The notes beneath the pieces were generated by a model. That model worked only from the letters and a program-made list of their open reading frames with translations. It was not told the origin of the DNA and searched no databases. Made by a program: the position numbers and the translations under genes. From positions 1 to 64,000 of the forward strand of contig VSNK01000001.1 of NCBI GenBank assembly GCA_009774255.1: a stretch of 64,000 nucleotides of DNA. The letters run 5' to 3'. The stretch comes from Faecalicatena sp. (GTDB lineage Bacteria > Bacillota > Clostridia > Lachnospirales > Lachnospiraceae). Positions 18,201 to 26,667 of this stretch are shown here, in pieces (the stretch's first letter is position 1; every line of letters begins with the position of its first letter).

Positions 18201-18776
18201 CTGCGGGCGCGATCCCATACTCCCCGGCTGACCCTGCGGGCGCGATCCCATGCCTCCCGACTGACCCTGCGGACGGGTTCCGTTCCCTCCCGGCTGCCGC
18301 CCCTGGAGACGTCCTCCGGAACGGCCGCCTGACATTCTGCCTGCATTCTTCGCATTCTGAGGCCGGAATATCTGTACCAGCTTTTTCTTTTTCGGCACTG
18401 CCTCCTCTTCCTTAGCGGAAGAAGTCTCTTCCGGCTTTTCAGCCGCCGGTCTTTCCTCCTTGAAAGAGGCTTCGGCTTTTTTCTGCGGCTCACCGCCCTC
18501 TCTTGCAAATGGTGCTTCTCCGGCTTTTTTCAATGTCTCTGTCTCCGGCCGTTCCGATGCTTTTGCCGGGGCAGGAGCTGCCGGCCCTCCGGCCGCCTTT
18601 CCTTCCGATGCTTTCCTTCCGAACTCTCTGCGGATCTCCGTGACTACGGACTCATCCAATGAATTCATAGGAGTTTTTACTTCCACCTTCTTTCTCGTCA
18701 GTATATCCAGTAATGCTCTATTCTCTAATCCCAGCTCTTTTGCCAGCTCATGTACTCTCATTTTTCCCATAGTCAA
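15243..18776 (-). CDS. infB: Translation initiation factor IF-2
   Basis: GTPase that brings initiator tRNA to the 30S subunit. The G domain shows [22 protein letters not shown] and NKID, followed by the IF-2 C-terminal domains. The protein is 1177 residues, longer than the common 700-1000. The excess is a low-complexity N-terminal block (about residues 145-560): Gly/Gln/Pro-Arg repeats of the RPQGQPG type and an Asp/Arg tract ([14 protein letters not shown]). A TTG at 18776 overlaps the ylxQ stop and sits six bases after GGAGG; an ATG at 18770 is twelve bases from it. Either could be the start, giving [15 protein letters not shown] or [13 protein letters not shown]. Confidence 0.97.
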   Translation of the reverse strand: MTMGKMRVHELAKELGLENRALLDILTRKKVEVKTPMNSLDESVVTEIRREFGRKASEGKAAGGPAAPAPAKASERPETETLKKAGEAPFAREGGEPQKKAEASFKEERPAAEKPEETSSAKEEEAVPKKKKLVQIFRPQNAKNAGRMSGGRSGGRLQGRQPGGNGTRPQGQSGGMGSRPQGQPGSMGSRPQSHPGSVGSRPQGQPGGNGTRPQGQPGGNGIRPQGQSGSMGPRPQGQPGSMGPRPQGQPGGVGARSQGRPQAAQGIRPQGTTQGRPQGAGTVQAREDSVRKQEPAANRTASASAEQQPKAVPSQGASEAQVQSQVVRHPQEVQVQKEGMQEVKASAGEEQMKNRRSQEGNVHESSQNANSRGNMQNQRPRQGTGQGGHSQGNNQGSRFGNSQGGRFQGNSQDGGRPHRDGRDGRDSRDGRDSRDRDGRDQRDNRDGRESRDGQGARPARRDGGRFQGSGQGNRPQGDRFGSRSQGSGQGGFQNRDRDRDRSRDRDRSGGSLFGGGQRPSGRPGTRRDDRDSIPSPMVEQQKSQRNKGKDKEKDYKKKELRDSEFENKGKKGKKQKPVTEAKKPQQKATPVEEIKQIILPAALTIKELADKMKIVPSVIVKKLFMQGKVVTVNQEIDYDTAEEIAMEFDVLCEKEEVVDVIEELLKEEEEDESTMVKRPPVVCVMGHVDHGKTSLLDAIRHTNVIDREAGGITQHIGAYVVDVNGEKITFLDTPGHEAFTAMRMRGANSTDIAILVVAADDGVMPQTVEAINHAKAAGIEIIVAINKIDKPSANVERVKQELTEYELIAEDWGGSTVFVPVSAHTGEGISDLLEMILLTAEVLELKANPKREARGLVIEAQLDKGKGSVATVLVQKGTLHVGDAIAAGSAHGKVRAMMDDKGRRVKEAGPSQPVEILGLNDVPKAGEIFVGCQTEKEARNFAETFISQNKVKLLEETKSKMSLDDLFSQIKEGNLKELNIVVKADVQGSVEALKQSLLKLSNDEVVIKIIHGGVGAINESDVTLASASNAIIIGFNVRPDSTAKEIADHEGVDLRLYRVIYNAIEDVEAAMKGMLDPIFEEKVLGHAEVRQTFKASGVGTIAGAYVQDGIFERNCSVRLTRDNVVMFDGPLASLRRFKDDVKEVRAGYECGFVFENYNDIQEGDSVEAYKMVEVERK
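18030..18300 (-). repeat. Minisatellite-like tandem repeat inside infB
   Basis: About eight imperfect units of 33 bp encode [15 protein letters not shown] peptides. Neighbouring units differ mostly at the N/S and T/I/S/P positions. It keeps the infB frame and is not a CRISPR array because it has no unique spacers. Confidence 0.8.
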
Positions 18777-19111
18777 ATACTACCTCCTTTATGCAATTGT
18801 CCATCGTTCTTCTTCAACTGTTTACAAATCCCGTCAGCAAATCCTTCGTCCAATATCGCCAGAGATGCACGGAATTCCTTTCCCATTGCATGCCCTAAGG
18901 TATCTTTATCTCCGTAAATATAAATTGGAACTTCGTAAAATTCACACATGTTGCAGAACTTTTTCCTGGTATTGTCTGATGAGTCCCCTGCAAGGATCAC
19001 CAATGCGGCGCGACCGGATTTTACTTCCCTTTCCGTCATAAATTCCCCGCTGACCGTCTTTCCTGCTTTGGTAGCCAGACCGATCAGCGACAGCACCTTA
19101 TCCTGTTTCAA
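18773..19111 (-). CDS. ylxQ: L7Ae/L30e-family ribosomal-associated protein
   Basis: A 112-residue RNA-binding protein of the L7Ae/L30e/S12e/Gadd45 fold, found between ylxR and infB in many Firmicutes. Recognisable parts are [35 protein letters not shown] and the C-terminal [21 protein letters not shown]. The family member in B. subtilis binds kink-turn-like RNA; the job here is inferred. It begins with TTG (19111) after AAGGAG, overlaps the end of ylxR by 14 bases and overlaps infB. Confidence 0.9.
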   Translation of the reverse strand: MKQDKVLSLIGLATKAGKTVSGEFMTEREVKSGRAALVILAGDSSDNTRKKFCNMCEFYEVPIYIYGDKDTLGHAMGKEFRASLAILDEGFADGICKQLKKNDGQLHKGGSI

Positions 19112-19376
19112 TCTTTTCCATCTCCTTTTCCAGATGTCCGTATACTTCCGCAGGGACGGCCTGCTTAAAGGAACGCTCCAGTCCTTTATTCTTCACCGCT
19201 TTTGTAAAACAATCCCTGGAATAACAAATATATGCCCCACGGCCGTTTTTCTTTCCCGTCGTATCCAGGACAATACCTTCGTCCTCCGTCCTGAGAATCC
19301 TTAACAGTTCCTTTTTCGGTTTCATCTCACCGCAGCCGACGCATTTGCGCATCGGCACTTTGCGTTTATTCGCCAA
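19098..19376 (-). CDS. ylxR: YlxR/RnpM-family RNA-binding protein
   Basis: A 92-residue DUF448 protein. The family marks are RKCVGCGEMKPKKELLRI with its paired cysteines and GRGAYICYSRDC. In B. subtilis the homologue binds RNase P RNA and modulates it; here that is by homology only. The frame opens with TTG (19376), preceded by GAGGTG at proper spacing. It sits between nusA and ylxQ in the standard order. Confidence 0.92.
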   Translation of the reverse strand: MANKRKVPMRKCVGCGEMKPKKELLRILRTEDEGIVLDTTGKKNGRGAYICYSRDCFTKAVKNKGLERSFKQAVPAEVYGHLEKEMEKIETG

Positions 19377-19414
19377 ATATAATCACCTCACAGCGGATGC
19401 TTTCTTCTCTCCAA

Positions 19415-20809
19415 TCATTGATCTGTTTCTATAAATTCAATTTCCGGTACTTCCTCCTCATATTCCGTTTCTGCCTTTTCTTCCTCACCGTCATTCATCA
19501 TATCCGGCTCATCGGCCTCATATCCATCAGCGCCTTCCTCCGCATAAGCGTCTTCATATCCGGCGTAAGCTTCTTCCCCATAGGCATCTTCGTATCCGGC
19601 AGCTGTTTCTTCCCAATAGGTGTCATCATATCCGGCGGCACCGTCTTCATAATCCACGTTCCTCTCCTCCGGTACGCTGTCTCCATATTCTTCGTACTGC
19701 TCATATTCCTCCATGTAACCGTCTTCATCCATCATGCCCATCTGTTCCATGTAGTCCTCCGGCAGTTCTCCCGACTCGATGGCCTGGGTCTCGCTCTTGA
19801 TATCGATCTTATATCCGGTCAGCCTTGCCGCAAGCCTTGCGTTCTGCCCCTCCTTGCCGATGGCCAGAGACAGCTGATAATCCGGCACGATGACACTTGC
19901 CGACTTCTCGTCCGGGTCTGCCATAACAGAGATCACCTTCGCCGGACTCAGAGCATTCTCGATCAGCAGAGCCGGATTGTCGCTCCAGTTGATGATATCG
20001 ATCTTCTCCCCACGCAGCTCACTGACCACCGCATTGACTCTGGAGCCGTTCAGCCCCACACAGGCGCCCACCGGATCTACCTTCTCGTCGTTGGACCACA
20101 CGGCCATCTTGGTACGGGAGCCCGCCTCTCTTGCGATGCTCTTGATCTCCACCGTTCCGTCGCTGACCTCTGTCACTTCGGCTTCGAACAGACGCTTTAC
20201 CAGCTCCGGATGGGTACGGGACACCAGGATCTTGGGTCCCTTCGGGGTATTCTTCACCTCCACGATATACAGCTTGATACGCTCCGTGGGCTGAAAGACC
20301 TCGCCCTTCACCTGCTCGTTTTCCGTCAGCATGGCATCCGCTCTTCCAAGATTGATACTGATATTCTTCCCCACATACCTCTGGACGATTCCTGTCACAA
20401 TATCCCGCTCTTTTTCAAAATACTGGTCAAATACGACCTTCCGCTCTTCCTCCCGGATCTTCTGCAGGATCAGGTTCTTGGCATTCTGCGTGGCGATCCT
20501 GCCAAACGACTTGGACTCCACCCGGATCTGAGCGACATCGCCCAGCTGCAGGTTGGAATCAATCTTCTCCGCTTCCTCCAGACTGATCTCCAGCGCCGGG
20601 TCCATCACTTCCTCCACCACTTCCTTCTCCGCAAATACGGAGTAATCGCAGGTCTCTCTGTTCATAATGACTTTTATATTGTCAGAAGTCCCAAAATGGT
20701 TCTTGCACGCACTGATCAGAGAATTTTCAATGGCATCCATCATGGTATCCTTACTGATATTCTTTTCCTGTTCAAGAATGGTCAACGCTTCCAGTAATTC
20801 TGTGTTCAT
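19415..20809 (-). CDS. nusA: Transcription termination/antitermination factor NusA
   Basis: Binds RNA polymerase and nascent RNA and affects pausing and termination. An N-terminal polymerase-binding domain, an S1 domain and two KH domains account for about 345 residues (for example [21 protein letters not shown] and [23 protein letters not shown]). The remaining C-terminal 110 residues or so are very acidic and tyrosine-rich, with degenerate repeats such as [12 protein letters not shown]. Short Firmicute NusA proteins usually end near residue 350-370, so this tail is an addition. AAGGAGG precedes the ATG. Confidence 0.96.
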   Translation of the reverse strand: MNTELLEALTILEQEKNISKDTMMDAIENSLISACKNHFGTSDNIKVIMNRETCDYSVFAEKEVVEEVMDPALEISLEEAEKIDSNLQLGDVAQIRVESKSFGRIATQNAKNLILQKIREEERKVVFDQYFEKERDIVTGIVQRYVGKNISINLGRADAMLTENEQVKGEVFQPTERIKLYIVEVKNTPKGPKILVSRTHPELVKRLFEAEVTEVSDGTVEIKSIAREAGSRTKMAVWSNDEKVDPVGACVGLNGSRVNAVVSELRGEKIDIINWSDNPALLIENALSPAKVISVMADPDEKSASVIVPDYQLSLAIGKEGQNARLAARLTGYKIDIKSETQAIESGELPEDYMEQMGMMDEDGYMEEYEQYEEYGDSVPEERNVDYEDGAAGYDDTYWEETAAGYEDAYGEEAYAGYEDAYAEEGADGYEADEPDMMNDGEEEKAETEYEEEVPEIEFIETDQ

Positions 20810-20851
20810 TTTCTTTTTTCCTCCTTACAACAATGTTCTGTGAATCTCACC

Positions 20852-21319
20852 TCAGAAATCCAGTGCCAGGCGTATCAGAGCGATGTCGCTTTTCTGAAAT
20901 ACCTGCTTTGCGTCATCCTCGTAGGCAATCGTCACAGTATTCTTGTCAAATGCTTTTAAAACGCCCTCAAACTCCTTCTGACCATCAATGGGACGGTAGG
21001 TGCGGATCTCCACATCCTCCCCCAGGCTTCTCTGAAAATCCTTCTCTTTCTTCAGGGGCCTCCCCAACCCCGGAGAACTCACTTCAAATATATAGCTGTC
21101 TTCAATATAATCCTTCTCATCCAAAATATCCGAAAACTTCCGGCTGATCACTTCACAGTCATCCACTGTGATTCCCCCCGGCTTATCAATGTAAGCCCGC
21201 AGATACCAGGTTCCCGCCTCTTTCACATATTCCACGTCCACCAGTTCAAATCCGGCTTCCGCCACGACCGGTTCCAAAAGCTCTTCTGTCTTCCTCTCAT
21301 AGTCTTCTCGTCTCGACAC
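20852..21319 (-). CDS. rimP: Ribosome maturation factor RimP
   Basis: Needed for maturation of the 30S subunit. I start it at the GTG at 21319 (MSRREDYERK; 155 aa), since GGAAG lies about seven bases upstream; the longer frame opens at a TTG in the leader without a site. Family features are EAGFELVDVEYVKEAG, LRAYIDKPGGITVDDCE and YIFEVSSPGLGRPLK. First gene of the translation operon, with its own promoter and a strong leader hairpin. Confidence 0.95.
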   Translation of the reverse strand: MSRREDYERKTEELLEPVVAEAGFELVDVEYVKEAGTWYLRAYIDKPGGITVDDCEVISRKFSDILDEKDYIEDSYIFEVSSPGLGRPLKKEKDFQRSLGEDVEIRTYRPIDGQKEFEGVLKAFDKNTVTIAYEDDAKQVFQKSDIALIRLALDF

Positions 21320-21390
21320 GTTATAACTTCCTTTCTCTTCTCTCACAGCAGCCAAATATAGGCTCTTCCTAAGGTTCCCGCTCAACAAAG

Positions 21391-21414
21391 AAGAGTGAAC
21401 TTTCGTTCACTCTT
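21391..21414 (-). promoter_or_regulatory. Perfect hairpin in the rimP operon leader
   Basis: AAGAGTGAAC and GTTCACTCTT form a 10-bp stem with a four-base loop, about 30 bases after the -10 element. On the minus strand it is followed by TCTTTG rather than a long U-tract. It could be an attenuator or an mRNA-stability element. Confidence 0.55.
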
Positions 21415-21443
21415 CCGCCGGGTTCCTTATGTAACTGTCGTCA

Positions 21444-21472
21444 AGTATACCACCATTTCCCAGTAAAATCAA
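21444..21472 (-). promoter_or_regulatory. Sigma-A promoter for the rimP-ribF operon
   Basis: TTGATT (21472-21467), 17 bases, TATACT (21449-21444) on the minus strand, about 125 bases upstream of the chosen rimP start. Confidence 0.75.
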
Positions 21473-21501
21473 CACTTTTCTCAACTTATTGTTACTATAA
21501 C

Positions 21502-21668
21502 GTTACAGTTCACTCGTCAGCCGCTGTCATGATAAGTTTGTGCTTGCACAAGGACTTATCATGACAGCGGCTGACGAAGGGAGCGCCGGTTTATGAGCAA
21601 AAATAGCCGCAAAGCGGCGGAAAAGCATCGAAGATGCGTTTTGCGAATGGCGCGGAGTGAACTGTAAC
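21502..21668 (+). repeat. Mosaic intergenic repeat, copy D
   Basis: A complete element from GTTACAGTTCACTCG to GTGAACTGTAAC. It holds the long hairpin with TCAGCCGCTGTCATGATAAG arms and a CCGCAAAGCGGCGG hairpin. Copy A at 1-129 is the same sequence in the opposite orientation. Confidence 0.88.
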
Positions 21669-21707
21669 GCTATAACCGGTGAAAAGTAACAACTTATTAC
21701 TTTAGCG

Positions 21708-21736
21708 TTGCATGACCGCTTCGATTATGATACTAT
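21708..21736 (+). promoter_or_regulatory. Probable promoter of the hemerythrin regulator
   Basis: TTGCAT, 17 bases, TACTAT on the plus strand. The leader to the ATG at 21859 would be about 115 bases. Confidence 0.5.
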
Positions 21737-21858
21737 TATTATAGATAAGCAATACAATCACAGACGTTTTGCGCGAAAGGCAGATGCCGTAGAAATCATT
21801 TTCCTAATAAAAATGCTGTTTTTGAAATGATCTTACTGTGACAAAGGAGGATTTCATA

Positions 21859-23217
21859 ATGAATAATCAATTCATCTGGAAGGATGAATACAACATCGGT
21901 GTGGACATTATTGACAGAGAACACAAAAGGCTTTTTAAGATCATCAACAAGCTCTTTGCATTCGGCGAAGAGGATAAGAAAAGCCAGTGGGCATGCCAGG
22001 AGGGTATCAAGTATTTCAAAGAGCACGCAATGAAGCATTTTTCCGAAGAGGAAAAATATATGTCATCTATCGGCTATGAAGGTCTTAAGACACACATGCA
22101 TATACATAAAGGATTCCGGGAGAATACCCTTCCCGCGCTTGAACGGGAACTGGAGCGAAGCAATTATTCCGGAGATGCGGTAGACCATTTTCTGGGTGTC
22201 TGTGCCGGATGGCTGCTCGGACATACGCTGACGGAGGACCGCGCAATCACAGGAGAAAAGGACAGTACATGGGCAGCCCTCCTTCCGGAGGAAGAACACA
22301 AGGCCATGAAGCAGACGATCTGCCAGCTTTTGTATGATATGTTTCAGCTGGAGTCTCAAGTTGTCAGTGAAAGCTACGGCGGAGAAAAGTTTGGAAAAGG
22401 GGTCTATTACCGCCTGGTGTATGAGACAAAGCAGGAAAAGAAATGGGAGATCATTTTAGTCTTCGAAGAGAAACTCCTGGTCAATACGGTGGGAAGGGTC
22501 ATGGGACTCCAGACCAATAAGCTGGACACCATGCTGATCAACGCGGCCAGATATACGGCACAGCAGTTCGTAGGGCGCATCCATGACCTTATGCCGAACG
22601 TAGATCTGGATGAAATGCTGGAAGAAAATCTTCTTACCTATGAGCAGTTCCGTGAAGTATTTGAACGTGAAAAACCACAGTTCAGCATGCTGTTCGACAC
22701 CGGGGAAGGATATTTTTCCTATTGTGTCATTGCTCCCCATCTGCTGAACAGCGGAGTCGGAACGACAATCAACGCAGATAATGCCATGAATGAGATCGGG
22801 GATTATCTTGCGAAAAGAGAGATTGAGACAGAGGAAGAAAGCCAAAAGCAAAGGATTCTGGTGGTGGATGATTCCATGACGATCCGTCAGGGCATGAAGG
22901 AACTGTTTGAGAAGGATTATGAAGTTCTGCTGGCAAAATCCGGCGCATCCGCGATCCGTTCTATCACTCTGGAGCGTCCGGATCTGGTTCTTCTGGATTA
23001 TGAAATGCCGGTCTGTGACGGCCGGCAGGTATTGGAAATGATCCGCTCCGAAGACGAATTTTCCGATCTCCCTGTCTTCTTCCTGACCGGACGGGTGGAC
23101 CAGGAGAGCGTGAAAAAGGTGATCTCTTTAAAACCCGAGGGATATTTGTCAAAATATCTCAAGCCTGAAGAGATCAAGAAAAATGTGGACAATTATTTTA
23201 AGAGGAAAATGGGCTGA
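21859..23217 (+). CDS. Hemerythrin - uncharacterised middle domain - receiver protein
   Basis: A 452-residue cytoplasmic regulator. Residues 1-130 are a bacteriohemerythrin with all di-iron ligands visible: H22, H60 (and H56), E64, H79, H83, H122 and D127, so it can probably bind O2 or a related ligand. Residues 331-452 are a response-regulator receiver domain with the acidic pair VVDDS, the phospho-acceptor D380 in LLDYEMPVCDG, the Thr in FLTGR and a late Lys. The middle (about 140-325) resembles a CheX/CheC-type phosphatase fold, but I cannot confirm it. No DNA-binding output is present. The ATG at 21859 follows AAAGGAGG; an upstream in-frame GTG overlaps that site. It stands alone on the plus strand with its own promoter and terminator. 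Confidence 0.88.
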   Translation: MNNQFIWKDEYNIGVDIIDREHKRLFKIINKLFAFGEEDKKSQWACQEGIKYFKEHAMKHFSEEEKYMSSIGYEGLKTHMHIHKGFRENTLPALERELERSNYSGDAVDHFLGVCAGWLLGHTLTEDRAITGEKDSTWAALLPEEEHKAMKQTICQLLYDMFQLESQVVSESYGGEKFGKGVYYRLVYETKQEKKWEIILVFEEKLLVNTVGRVMGLQTNKLDTMLINAARYTAQQFVGRIHDLMPNVDLDEMLEENLLTYEQFREVFEREKPQFSMLFDTGEGYFSYCVIAPHLLNSGVGTTINADNAMNEIGDYLAKREIETEEESQKQRILVVDDSMTIRQGMKELFEKDYEVLLAKSGASAIRSITLERPDLVLLDYEMPVCDGRQVLEMIRSEDEFSDLPVFFLTGRVDQESVKKVISLKPEGYLSKYLKPEEIKKNVDNYFKRKMG

Positions 23218-23256
23218 ATCTTCATCGAAAGTTGAGTACTTTCCTCCAACTAATAC

Positions 23257-23287
23257 AGAAAAGCTGTCACAGACAGCTTTTCTTCTT
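23257..23287 (+). terminator. Terminator of the hemerythrin regulator
   Basis: AGAAAAGCTGTC and GACAGCTTTTCT make a perfect 12-bp stem with a three-base loop, followed by TCTT. Confidence 0.8.
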
Positions 23288-23293
23288 ATACTC

Positions 23294-23348
23294 AAGACCG
23301 CCAGAATTTACCAACCTGTCCAGAGAAAGAATACGGCTGGCGGTCTTT
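23294..23348. other. Second inverted repeat after the hemerythrin gene
   Basis: AAGACCGCCAG (23294-23304) and CTGGCGGTCTT (23337-23347) are perfect 11-bp arms around a 32-base loop, with T following. It may be a backup terminator. The rest of 23349-23432 shows nothing I recognise. Confidence 0.5.
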
Positions 23349-23432
23349 CGTTATAATTGATGACTGCAAATCGATTCGACGTGCAGTATAAATTATAATG
23401 CCATATTCCGATATGACGCCATTCTGATTCTT

Positions 23433-23638
23433 AGGAGTTGTAGAAAAATAAGTGATACAGATTGCGCAGGATATTTCTTCGGATGTGCAGGGCAAAAAAC
23501 GCAGGCGTAGCGGGCCTTGCCCTAAGGGGGACCATGCGTAGCATGGTGGATTCCTTACGGCTACGTCGAGGCTTTTTGACCTGTGCAGCCGGAGAAATAG
23601 ACAAGCCAAGATGTGTCACTTATTTTTCTACAACTCCT
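23433..23638 (-). mobile_element. MITE-like palindromic element, copy 3
   Basis: A 206-bp member in reverse orientation relative to copy 1. The 19-bp ends are intact. The centre carries the CCATGCTACGCATGG-type palindrome also seen in copies 1 and 4. It lies ten bases from the stop codon of the HAD phosphatase gene. Confidence 0.85.
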
Positions 23639-23647
23639 TATCAACAC

Positions 23648-24448
23648 TCAATCCTCTTCCGGCGAATCCAGCACCTTCTCCAGTACGTCCTCCACTGAAT
23701 CGGTCACGTACGCAGAGTATTTCGAGATCCCTGGAGCGGAATTAGCCATACTATAACTGATTCCCACTGCCTGCAGCATTTCCACATCATTATATTGATC
23801 TCCAAAGGCCATACACTCTTCCGGACGGATACGCAGCTCCTCCAGAAGCTTTAACAGAGCCGTTCCCTTGTTGGTTCCCGGTGCAATAAAATCAATCCAG
23901 ATATTCCCTGATGTCACGACCTGAATCTCAGACCCGAACTTTTCCCGCAGAGAATGAAGATATCTTTCAACAATATGAGAACCGTCTTTCCTATTGCAGA
24001 CGGCAAGTTTCACGATCTGCCCTTGCACATTCCTGACATCATCCACGATCTGCGTCGTGTTTTTCATTACGTTTACAATATGGTTCACAAAATCAGGATC
24101 ATTATTTTCAATAAAGCAGGCATCTTCCCTGGAGATCAGAAGCTCAAACGCTCCGTTCTCTTTTACTTCGTCAATGATCCTCCTTACCAGTCCAGGCTCA
24201 ATGACCGTGCGTGAGATCACCCTGCCCTCGTGGATGCATAGGGATCCATTCTCCGCGATATAAGAAATCTTGTCCCTGATCGGCTCAAAAAGCCGTACCT
24301 CATTGTCGTACTGGCGACCGCTGGCGGCCACAAAACGGATGCCTTTTTCCGTCAACCTCCGGATCAATTCTATGGCACGCGGCGTCAATTCCTGCGCATC
24401 ATTCTGGAGCAGCGTTCCATCCAGATCGCTTGCGATTAATTTTATCAT
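23648..24448 (-). CDS. Cof-type HAD-IIB phosphatase
   Basis: A 266-residue HAD hydrolase. Motif I is ASDLDGTLL, with the nucleophile and acid/base aspartates; motif II is VAASGR; a Lys lies in the GTALLKLLEEL region; and motif IV is AFGDQYNDVEML. The large C2B cap lies between. Cof-type enzymes act on sugar phosphates, nucleotides or pyridoxal phosphate, so the substrate cannot be set. AAGGGG precedes the ATG. It appears monocistronic. Confidence 0.93.
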   Translation of the reverse strand: MIKLIASDLDGTLLQNDAQELTPRAIELIRRLTEKGIRFVAASGRQYDNEVRLFEPIRDKISYIAENGSLCIHEGRVISRTVIEPGLVRRIIDEVKENGAFELLISREDACFIENNDPDFVNHIVNVMKNTTQIVDDVRNVQGQIVKLAVCNRKDGSHIVERYLHSLREKFGSEIQVVTSGNIWIDFIAPGTNKGTALLKLLEELRIRPEECMAFGDQYNDVEMLQAVGISYSMANSAPGISKYSAYVTDSVEDVLEKVLDSPEED

Positions 24449-24593
24449 AACCGTATCATTCCCCTTTATATTAAACTGCAGATTATTCGTATCCGCTCAG
24501 TAACCTCGCTGTATATTCTACACCACTCTGCCAAAAATCACAAGAGGATACTTGACCTTGCAACTACATAATGGCTCCTGTGAGTTACAGGTC

Positions 24594-24620
24594 ACACCTT
24601 CACCAGGCGTGACCTGTAAC
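24594..24620. repeat. Minimal GTTACAG-family hairpin, copy E
   Basis: GTTACAGGTCAC and GTGACCTGTAAC are perfect 12-bp arms of a small palindrome. The same arms bound the much larger copy at 31010-31218, so this may be the basic unit of the family. Confidence 0.7.
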
Positions 24621-24690
24621 TCAGGCCGCATTAGAAAAACACGATGTGCTTTACAATTCACATCCATTCAACCGAAAAATTGTAATAGTT

Positions 24691-26334
24691 TTAATAATGA
24701 ATGACCACAGGCACTCCCATTTCGATCATGGAATACAAGGTCCCGGCGTCATATTTGGACATGTTGATACATCCGTGGGAACCCCTGGTAAGGTACAGAT
24801 CCCCGCCGAATGCCGGCTGCCAGTCCGCGTCATGAAAACCAATCCCGCTTTGGGTCACCCGCATCCAATAGTCCACATCCTGTATATATGCCGGATTTCC
24901 GTCCGCCTGAGTCTCTCCGATTAGAACAGAGGGCGCCTGCATTTCAGAAATATAATATACCCCGGTAGGCGTGATCGTGCCTTTATCGGGAGCGCCGGTC
25001 ACCACATCACACTCCATCGCAACTCCGCCGTCTGCGACATACCACATGTGCTGCGCCGACAGATCCACATCGATATAAGTACTGCCCCAGTCCTGCGCCC
25101 CATGTACCGACGCCGTCTGGCACCAGGCCGGCTCCTTGGAAATGACCTCTCCCTTCTTGATATGTTCGATCAGCAGAACCGTTTCCCCGTCCTCATCCAC
25201 AGACCACCCATAGGTCCCTCCTGAGACCTCCGCACTTTTTCCGGCAGGGGTGGTAAATGTCCGGGAGCTTCCCAGCGTGTCATACCGTTTTCCGAATTCC
25301 CGCATCCACTCCCGGACAGCGGTTTCATTTAAGGCGACATTCATATCCCCGTCCACGGACAGCCAGGTGGAGATCAGCGCTTTGTCCACCACCACTGGCA
25401 CATCCATATTGTAGGTAATGCTTGCCTGGTTATAAGTATTCAACGTCTCACAGGCTGATATTACCTGTTCGGAGCCGGAAGTATATTTCGGTGTTTCATA
25501 GCAATTTTCCTGTTTCAGATCCACCTCCGGCGCAAAGGTCTGTATTGAATTGGAGATACACTCCTTCACCGCATCGATGTTGACGGCAGTCCCATAAGAT
25601 TCCGGCTCGATGACATATGTATTTCCATCGTATTTTGGAAAGGCCGATGTCGCCGGGATCTGCTCCGCCGTCACCGCATCCAGGGACTGGATCCGTTTTT
25701 CCAGAGCCACCGTGTCATAGGAAAGCTCGACCCGGACATCGGATGCTTTTTTATCCCACAATTTTAACGGCCAGCCGAAAGCATTCTGCTTTTTCAACAG
25801 GGCTTCGATCTCGCCGCTCTCCCTGCTGGTCAGAGAAATCTCACTGCCATGGATGGTCTCCGTCCCGCCTCCGTTCTCTATGACCGTCAGCGAATACCCT
25901 TCTGTACGCTCCCTGAAAAATGCCTGCACGTCTTCTGCCGTCTGCCCGGAAAAATCCTGCCCGTTGAAAACCGTATTGGGAAAGAAATGCTTCATAAAAT
26001 AAAAGGAAACACACAGATACGCAATACACAGACAGCCGATTGCCACGGCGGCGGTCAAACGCAGCTTCTGTTCCAAGTTCTGCGTCTGTCCGATCCCTTT
26101 TTTCTGCCTGACAATAGAACGCTTCCTGGAAACTGTCCTCCTGGCCGCAGCCGTTTTCTGCCCGGACATGGCTTTTTGTCCGGAAACCATCTTCTGTCTG
26201 GAAGCGTTCTTCTTGGTAGAAGTCTTCTTCCTGATAGAAGTCTTTTTCCTGACAGGAGTGTTGTTTCTGATAGACGCATCTTTATGCTTCTGGTATATTT
26301 CATCAGATTTTCTGCTTTCTATATTCATGCTCAT
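24691..26334 (-). CDS. L,D-transpeptidase (YkuD) with N-terminal membrane anchor
   Basis: Likely makes 3-3 cross-links in peptidoglycan or attaches proteins to it. The first 95 residues or so are a cytoplasmic, Lys/Arg-rich, low-complexity tail with degenerate repeats (RKKTSIRKKTSTKK, VSGQKAMSGQK). One transmembrane helix follows (LTAAVAIGCLCIAYLCVSFYF), then a VanW-associated peptidoglycan-binding-like region and the C-terminal catalytic domain with its HGCINMS motif containing the active Cys. The total of 547 residues fits the membrane-anchored clostridial type. Upstream lies a gap of 333 bases. Confidence 0.93.
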   Translation of the reverse strand: MSMNIESRKSDEIYQKHKDASIRNNTPVRKKTSIRKKTSTKKNASRQKMVSGQKAMSGQKTAAARRTVSRKRSIVRQKKGIGQTQNLEQKLRLTAAVAIGCLCIAYLCVSFYFMKHFFPNTVFNGQDFSGQTAEDVQAFFRERTEGYSLTVIENGGGTETIHGSEISLTSRESGEIEALLKKQNAFGWPLKLWDKKASDVRVELSYDTVALEKRIQSLDAVTAEQIPATSAFPKYDGNTYVIEPESYGTAVNIDAVKECISNSIQTFAPEVDLKQENCYETPKYTSGSEQVISACETLNTYNQASITYNMDVPVVVDKALISTWLSVDGDMNVALNETAVREWMREFGKRYDTLGSSRTFTTPAGKSAEVSGGTYGWSVDEDGETVLLIEHIKKGEVISKEPAWCQTASVHGAQDWGSTYIDVDLSAQHMWYVADGGVAMECDVVTGAPDKGTITPTGVYYISEMQAPSVLIGETQADGNPAYIQDVDYWMRVTQSGIGFHDADWQPAFGGDLYLTRGSHGCINMSKYDAGTLYSMIEMGVPVVIHY

Positions 26335-26667
26335 AATCTCTTATCCTTTCGTACTGCCCTCTTCTGTTCGGAACTCTTACTATATTTGCAATTACTCAAC
26401 ACAGCAGCAATATGAAAAAATTGACTGTGCCTAAAGGCTGGTTTTTCATATTGCTACTGGGCAGAATGCCCATCAATCTCTGACAGGAGCTGCTATATGT
26501 CTCCAATTTTCGTAGAAAATTGATGACCTGCCTGCGCATCAGCGCAGTTCACTCTCAGCAGCGGATAGTTTGCAGAGCAGAAGGGTCTGAGGTCTGCTCT
26601 GCTAAGGATTTACCTTTATTTTATGATAGCCATGAGCATTTTTCAATTGACGGGATGTAACTGCATC
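26335..26667. other. Intergenic region between parC and the transpeptidase gene
   Basis: No ORF is supported. Two hairpins are visible: CTGCGCATCAGCGCAG (about 26532-26547) and a larger one with TGCAGAGCAGA/TCTGCTCTGC arms (about 26571-26600). The latter may end parC transcription, although no clear U-tract follows. Confidence 0.45.

Noticed and set aside
18030..18300. Possible CRISPR-like array
   Set aside because: The units are contiguous and coding, with no unique spacers, and no cas genes are present.
17168..18415. Long plus-strand ORF of 415 codons opposite infB
   Set aside because: It is the antisense shadow of the infB low-complexity repeats; it has no ribosome-binding site and no family features.
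21859..23217. Full assignment of the hemerythrin protein's middle domain as CheX
   Set aside because: The conserved ExxN phosphatase motif is not clearly visible, so I leave it as a possibility only.
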